From: Gambelia wislizenii
Lineage: Eukaryota; Chordata; Lepidosauria; Squamata; Crotaphytidae
Assembly: GCA_030847615.1 (NCBI GenBank)
Contig: JAUMIR010000002.1
Coordinates: 198,569,809-198,633,808 of the forward strand
Direction: 5' to 3'
DNA: 64,000 bases
The stretch's first letter is position 1, and each line of letters opens with the position of its first letter. The position numbers and the translations under genes were made by a program. This document shows positions 58,523 to 64,000 of the stretch, one piece after another. The notes under the pieces were generated by a model. The model worked only from the letters and a program-made list of their open reading frames with translations, was not told the DNA's origin and did not search any database.

Positions 58523-61500
58523 AAAGCCTATTCTTATAAGCTACACTGTTAGAGATATCCAGATATGGAAGAACCTTGCCCTTAAGAATTTGGAAGGGCT
58601 TCATGCCCCCTCCTTACCTTCACCTTTGGGATTTCTCAAAGACATTCCTACAGCAGAAAAAGACCATCTTTAGTAGACTGAAGGGGATATTTAAAACATA
58701 TGCAATAAAAAGACAGCAACATACTGACTTAGGCTGTCTTGTTGCGTTTGCCTTTGGTCCACAAACTCCATGTTTTTTGCCAAGGCAAGGAATATTGGGT
58801 TCTTAAAAGGTAGGCTGCAAACGAAATCCAAAATGATCTTGATGGTGGCAGACCCATTTGTTTTAGAACATGTCTGCTCCAGTTCTTTTATAAGGGAGCA
58901 GAAAGGGAGCTCTTGTTTTTATAGCAAAAGTTACTTATTGTGAGAGAAGCTGAATCCACCCCACACATCCTATTTACCTCCCATGAATGCTCACCCATCT
59001 CCTTTTTCACTCCCAGATGAGTTTGCTTCTGTTTTCAGAACTCACCTGAAGAGAAAAGAAGTAGGGGTAAGGAGAGATTGCAGGGTGGGTGAAGCAAGCC
59101 ACTAATGTGGCAAGGGAAAAAAATTACAATTATAATCCAGCCCTTTGGGAATGGACTTTATTTACAATACTCAAAGATTTTCAAAGATATAGCTGTGATA
59201 GTCTGTGTCAGTATGCAAAGGGATCTTGTAGCACTTTTGAGACTAACTGAGAGAAAGTAGTTTGGAGTACTGTATAAGCTTTCATAGACCCAATCATCAA
59301 ATGCCTTTGTATATTTGAATAACTATGATAGTGACCACCACAACGGCAACATAGAACCACAGTAAGTACTACTGTTAGTAGAATGGAGAAGAAAAGAATG
59401 ACCAAGAAGTAACAACAACAACTACTCAGTCAATCACATCATGGCGACACTTGCCGTTTGCTCTTTGGTTTCCTTTGTATTGTAAGTAGAGAGAGCAGAG
59501 AAAATAATGACTGCTTTTACGCCAATGTTTGTGTAGCAGTTTGATAAAGCAATCTGTTATCAATTGCACATGCAATGTAGGAATCTCTAGGAATGTTATA
59601 GAAATGAATTCACAGAAGAGTATCTGGGAGGTGTCAACTACCTGATCTGGATCCAAATACAAAACCTGGCACCTTAATATCACTCACACAACAGCAGTTT
59701 TGAATGTGACAAGTTTTGGGGGGATAATCTAGAAGAGTTTCAGAAGCAATGGCAATACAAGGAAACAACAGTTAGCCTAGTGTGTCTACCACATCTGTGT
59801 ACCTGGAGTATACCACTACATACCCCAAGTGGAGGCTCACACAGTTGAATAATCCTTCCTGAAATAAAATAAAATTATCTACATAGAAAAGGATGTCAAA
59901 GAGAAGAATTCTAGCCTAACTTTCTCCTTACTTTGAGTAATAGACTAATTTATGTATGAAGCATTTCCATCATATGAATCTTCTGTTGCAGTTTTAGGTC
60001 CAAACACAAGCCGCCCTTTCAGTGAGGGTCAACCCACACAAGGAGATCCATAAATTGCTCACACTTTTTTGGGGGTAAGAGCAACCACAGGAGAACTCAG
60101 GTTGGATTAGCTCTGTAGCAATAAGCAAGGCTTTTCAATACCACCCCCCATCATAGACCACTGTCCTGGTCTGAATTGGCTTCCCAGAGTTAATACTGCA
60201 CCATGGGGAGCGTGTGTGAGGGGGAATGTACAGGTATTATATTAGAACCTGTAATCCATCACCTACTTCATATAGCAATAGCAGCTTTGGAGCCAGGTCA
60301 AACTGGGAAATCAGTATGAGAGTGAAAAGTGAAGAGTCTGCCTTCTGCACAGGGTCTCAGTCCAAATCCTTCACCCCCAGTGGCTGCATTCACTGTTTAA
60401 AGTTGGAGGGAAACCCACAGGAGATCTGGCTGTATATCTCTGATGTCACATCTGCTTTGGCCCAGAGAACTATGCTAACATTATTATGTGAAGACAGCAA
60501 GACAGTTGGTGCTCCTAGTCAGCAGAAAACAAGCAGGGAAGGGGAACAGGTGATGCCCGGAAGGTGTGGCTCTTCTGTATTTGGTCTGACAAGCTCCTGA
60601 CAAGTGAATTTTAATAACCCATTTTATCAAAGCTTACAAAGTAATTACACCAAGAGGAGTAAGGAAGATAGCTGGAAACCAAAGAGAACAATTTAATTTT
60701 AAGGCAATCACCAATCCATGTCCAGAAAAGTGCAGACCAGATAAACCATACATATATGTTTTGTGTTTTATTTTAGCTATAGTACAAAAGCCTCAACCTT
60801 TCTTGAAAATAGACCTTAAACAGCTCTCCAAAGAAGAGAAAGAGTTTGGCCTATACGTCTTGTCTTTGTTAGTTAATTTCAAACAAAGGATTAAGGTAAA
60901 CTGATGTCTCTTTTATAGACGGAAAACAACACAAGAAAGGGGGAATGGAAAATGAACATATTACAGTGATAGAAGCTAATGTCTACATTTCAAAGCTTGC
61001 AATTCCAAGGAAAGAGAGCAGACCTCACCTCAAGCTGATGCACATGCATTCATTTTCACAGATCAAAGAATCACCCCAAAGGTGGAATGTTTAGAACTAT
61101 TTGTTTAAAAACACTGGACTCAGTGAAATATTATCCCACTTTTAAAATAATAATAATTTAAAACCTTAATTTCATATCGATTTCTGGAGAAATGACTTTG
61201 CCAGCCTTTTTGCTGCTAAGTAATATTTTACCCCAAGATCCTCCATTTCAGGCTGATCCATAGAGATGGAGAATATTCCCATTTTACAGAAATCCAGTCA
61301 GAAACACACATTTTTGTTTTAAGAAGAATAAAGCCAATAAACCATTAATCACTATTAGTTTGAGTGCTAAGAAAAATAAAATATCCCAGTATCACCATGA
61401 GCATCACTATGTAAATTTATGTGTGCAGAACAGCTTCCCCTGGGAGCCCTCCCTCAGGGTTGCTTGTATCACTTCCAGGTGATCAAGAGTCAGGACTATC

Positions 61501-64000
61501 CACTGTAGGGCACCTTTCTCCAACATACCATCTTCAAGATGCATTGGACTACAAGTCCCATGATCCCCATATGGTTTTGCAAGGATGGGGTAGTTAGGAT
61601 GGAAGCTGTAGTTCATCATACCAGCTTGAAGGTTGCAGGGCAGTGGACCATTAAGCACTGTGTGAACCAGGTGGATGCTACTGAAGTGGCTGCTCTGCAC
61701 ATCACCATCCCTCCTTTCCCAGGGCAGATCCACTGGAAGCAGCCACCACAGCTCTGGGATACATAGGAATTTGTGGTGAGAACTGGTGCAAATGGCAGTG
61801 CAGGCATAATGCTATTAACAAAATCTCTGACAAAGAAGTTCCTTTTTACAAAGTCTTTACACCTGCCCACTCTGCTTTCCTTCACATCCTCTGTACAGCT
61901 TGAAGGGTGTTAGCAGCATCAGTACTGGAAAGATAGTCAAGGAGGGCTGAAGAAACACAGAATTTCAGTGGCAGGCTGCAGCAGCATGTCTGCCACAAAC
62001 AGTGTAATAAAGCTTCAGATAGGAAACAATGGGATTCTACTGTACTCTATCCTACTATAGCTGTATGTGTCTCCCTGCAACAGTAAAGGTAAACAGCAGA
62101 TGCCTCCAGAATCCCTTAGTGAGCATGTGGGAACAGCAAAATGGAGAGAAAAGGAGAGAGCAGATAAGCCTGCCTGACCAGTTTTACACAACACGTCAAA
62201 AAACATCCTATAGATATGTAATTTTGGCCACCCAAATGGAAATCATATGGAAATTGGAGACAGATGAAAGAAAAAAAATCATTTCAGGATGCATTTTGGA
62301 AGAAGCTTTCAAGTAGTCTCTGGAAGATTCAGAATGCTTTTTGTTTAGTTTAGTTATGTAAGGGTTACCTGACATTTCATGTATGCATATTGTTAGTTTT
62401 GAATACCACACTTGCGGAAACATATTGAACTGTTCCTAATGTGTGTGTTTGCGTGTTGTAAGAACATATCTCTATTCTTTTCATGTTTTTTCTGCCTCTT
62501 TTACCAAAGTTTCTGTTAGAGAAATAATGCCCAGGAACACACCTACTTCATTAACTGAGGTGTAGCTATATTTATATGCAGGAGAGTTTAATAACCTGTT
62601 ACCCACCCTGACAGTCCCCATCTTGGAATACTGCATTCCACGTGATTAAACCAGGAACCCCCAGACACCAAGGCTGGAGTCACCTATAACCTAGGGAGGG
62701 ACCTTTGGAAATTCCCCAGACAGGTCATACCCAGGTCAGAGTTAACACCTGGAGATGAGTCATTCACTAATCCATCCAACAATAGCAGAGTCCTCTATGG
62801 TTGCAAAATGGGTTTTTCTTCTTCTCTTCCTCCCCCAAACAGTAGAAGTTTTCTGCTCCTATTCAATTCCAAATGTATCACCCATTAACAATAGTTTATC
62901 TTCCGGAGAACCCTTAGTCTAATTCTGGGAAACTCCAAGAGACATTGTATTCTACTCAAAATCCCATCCCTTCAGGGGAATTATCACATATAAATATCAC
63001 CCTAAAACACCACCAAAGTATGCACAGACCTCCCACTTTCTGACTCCACATCAGTTTGCATCACCATTCTGCCTTCTGGACCTCCCCTATGCTGGTTTAC
63101 TCCATGATCTCAGCTCTCCAGGATCAGTATAGTATAACCCACAATCCTCTCACTTTATTTGTCTATCCAGATACTTCCTACTGTCTTCATTAGCCTTATA
63201 TGATTGTTGAAACCTGAGTGTTTGTGTGAATGCAGTTAAAATTAATTTCCAATAAAGATCATTTAATTGTATTTTCTGGCTGTGAGTCTCCTCAGTTGCT
63301 ACCCACATACATAGGCCAAAAGATCCTGCCATTACCTGGCCTCTCACTGCCATTTTGAACTAATTAAACATTCCCCATATTAAGATTCAGACATGAGTGG
63401 GATCCTCGTGGGCTCCACGCAATTCAGGTAACAATCCACCTTGCATGGCTGAAATCTACAGCCACCAAGCCAATTGCAGTGGATTAGTATGAATGAAGAG
63501 TTGTTAAATTCAGTGCAATATTTAGAGTATCACACAGATCCTCTGGACCTCCAGATGTTGCTGGACTCCAGGTTCCACCAGCCCCTGCCAGCCTGCTAAA
63601 GACAAGGGATGATGGGAGTAGCAGGGTTTTTTTAAATTTCTGGAGAGTCACAGTTTCCCACCCCTGGAAATATGAGGATTGTAGCCTGTAACTGTACCCA
63701 GAGGTAGTTAGAAATATATAGAAATTCTATAATCCAGAATGAAAAACTTCCCTTGAACTATAAGAGAGGCTTTCCCCCAAAAGATTCTGACTGCAAGGTG
63801 CAACAATGTAGCTCACTTGGCAAGTTTCCAAAATCTCCCACTAGTGTCTGTTCTTGCAAACATGCCCTTATTTCTCCGCCCATTCCGTATCTGCCTCTCT
63901 GTTCTTTCCAAATTATCCTCATTAGTGCTTGGAAATAAACAAAGGTCTAGCAGTTGTTGCCCAACAGCTGTGTTGTCTGAACAATACAGCAGACACAAAC
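58523..64000. other. Intergenic, no gene recognised
   Basis: Holds short hAT-like MITEs (about 61490-61680 and 63540-63670, each with 'ggactacaagtcccatgatc'-type blocks and inverted partners) and a SINE-like segment near 59185-59295 ('atcttgtagcacttttgaga'). If RAB37 extends across the CD300-like gene as in mammals, this would be RAB37 intron or 5' flank, but no first exon was recognised. Confidence 0.45.

Noticed and set aside
60226..60600. 124-codon plus-strand frame near the right end
   Set aside because: No recognisable domain, no splice or promoter context, and composition like the surrounding intergenic DNA.

Overview
The window looks like a piece of a squamate reptile genome, probably a lizard. 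It has introns and a dense, layered repeat load of squamate type: CR1 LINEs ending in ATAGAATC-type tandem tails, an RTE/BovB LINE, tRNA-derived MIR/CORE-type SINEs, hAT and Tigger-like MITEs, and many foldback elements. There is nothing prokaryotic or viral about it. The placement is inferred from repeat style; the species cannot be named from the sequence.

Two host genes can be supported. (1) On the minus strand, one 111-bp exon (9481-9591) encodes the P-loop part of a Rab GTPase and is recognisable as RAB37. The rest of RAB37 was not found: the exons after it should lie left of position 1, and its first exon is either far upstream inside the window and unrecognised, or beyond the right edge. 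(2) On the plus strand, a seven-exon gene (11039-42188) encodes a 291-residue type I membrane receptor of the CD300/CMRF35-like family: signal peptide, one V-type Ig domain with the extra CD300-type disulfide, short stalk, transmembrane helix, and a tail with four tyrosines, two of them in canonical ITIMs. All exon phases agree (1-1-2-1-0-0), including a 35-bp micro-exon needed to keep the frame. In human 17q25.1, CD300LF lies antisense inside RAB37, so the layout suggests conserved synteny and a CD300LF-like identity.

Layout. 1-9.4 kb: intronic/intergenic sequence with SINEs, Tigger-like MITEs, a CR1 tail and a hAT element with a perfect 8-bp target duplication. 9.5 kb: the RAB37 exon. 10.9-42.9 kb: the CD300-like gene. 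Its introns carry a BovB copy, an L2-like piece, several CR1 copies (one almost full length at 28.9-32.7 kb, with all ORF breaks being in-frame stop codons), a 431-bp tandem duplication and a nearly perfect 158-bp-arm palindrome. 43-64 kb: no gene recognised; MITEs, SINEs and a complex of foldback elements at 51.0-53.5 kb.

The most unusual non-genic signal is a family of foldback elements with GGAGATTTTCA termini and 3-bp target duplications (37.1, 51.0 and 53.1 kb). Both host-gene calls rest on reading the translations and splice sites by eye; no database search was possible.
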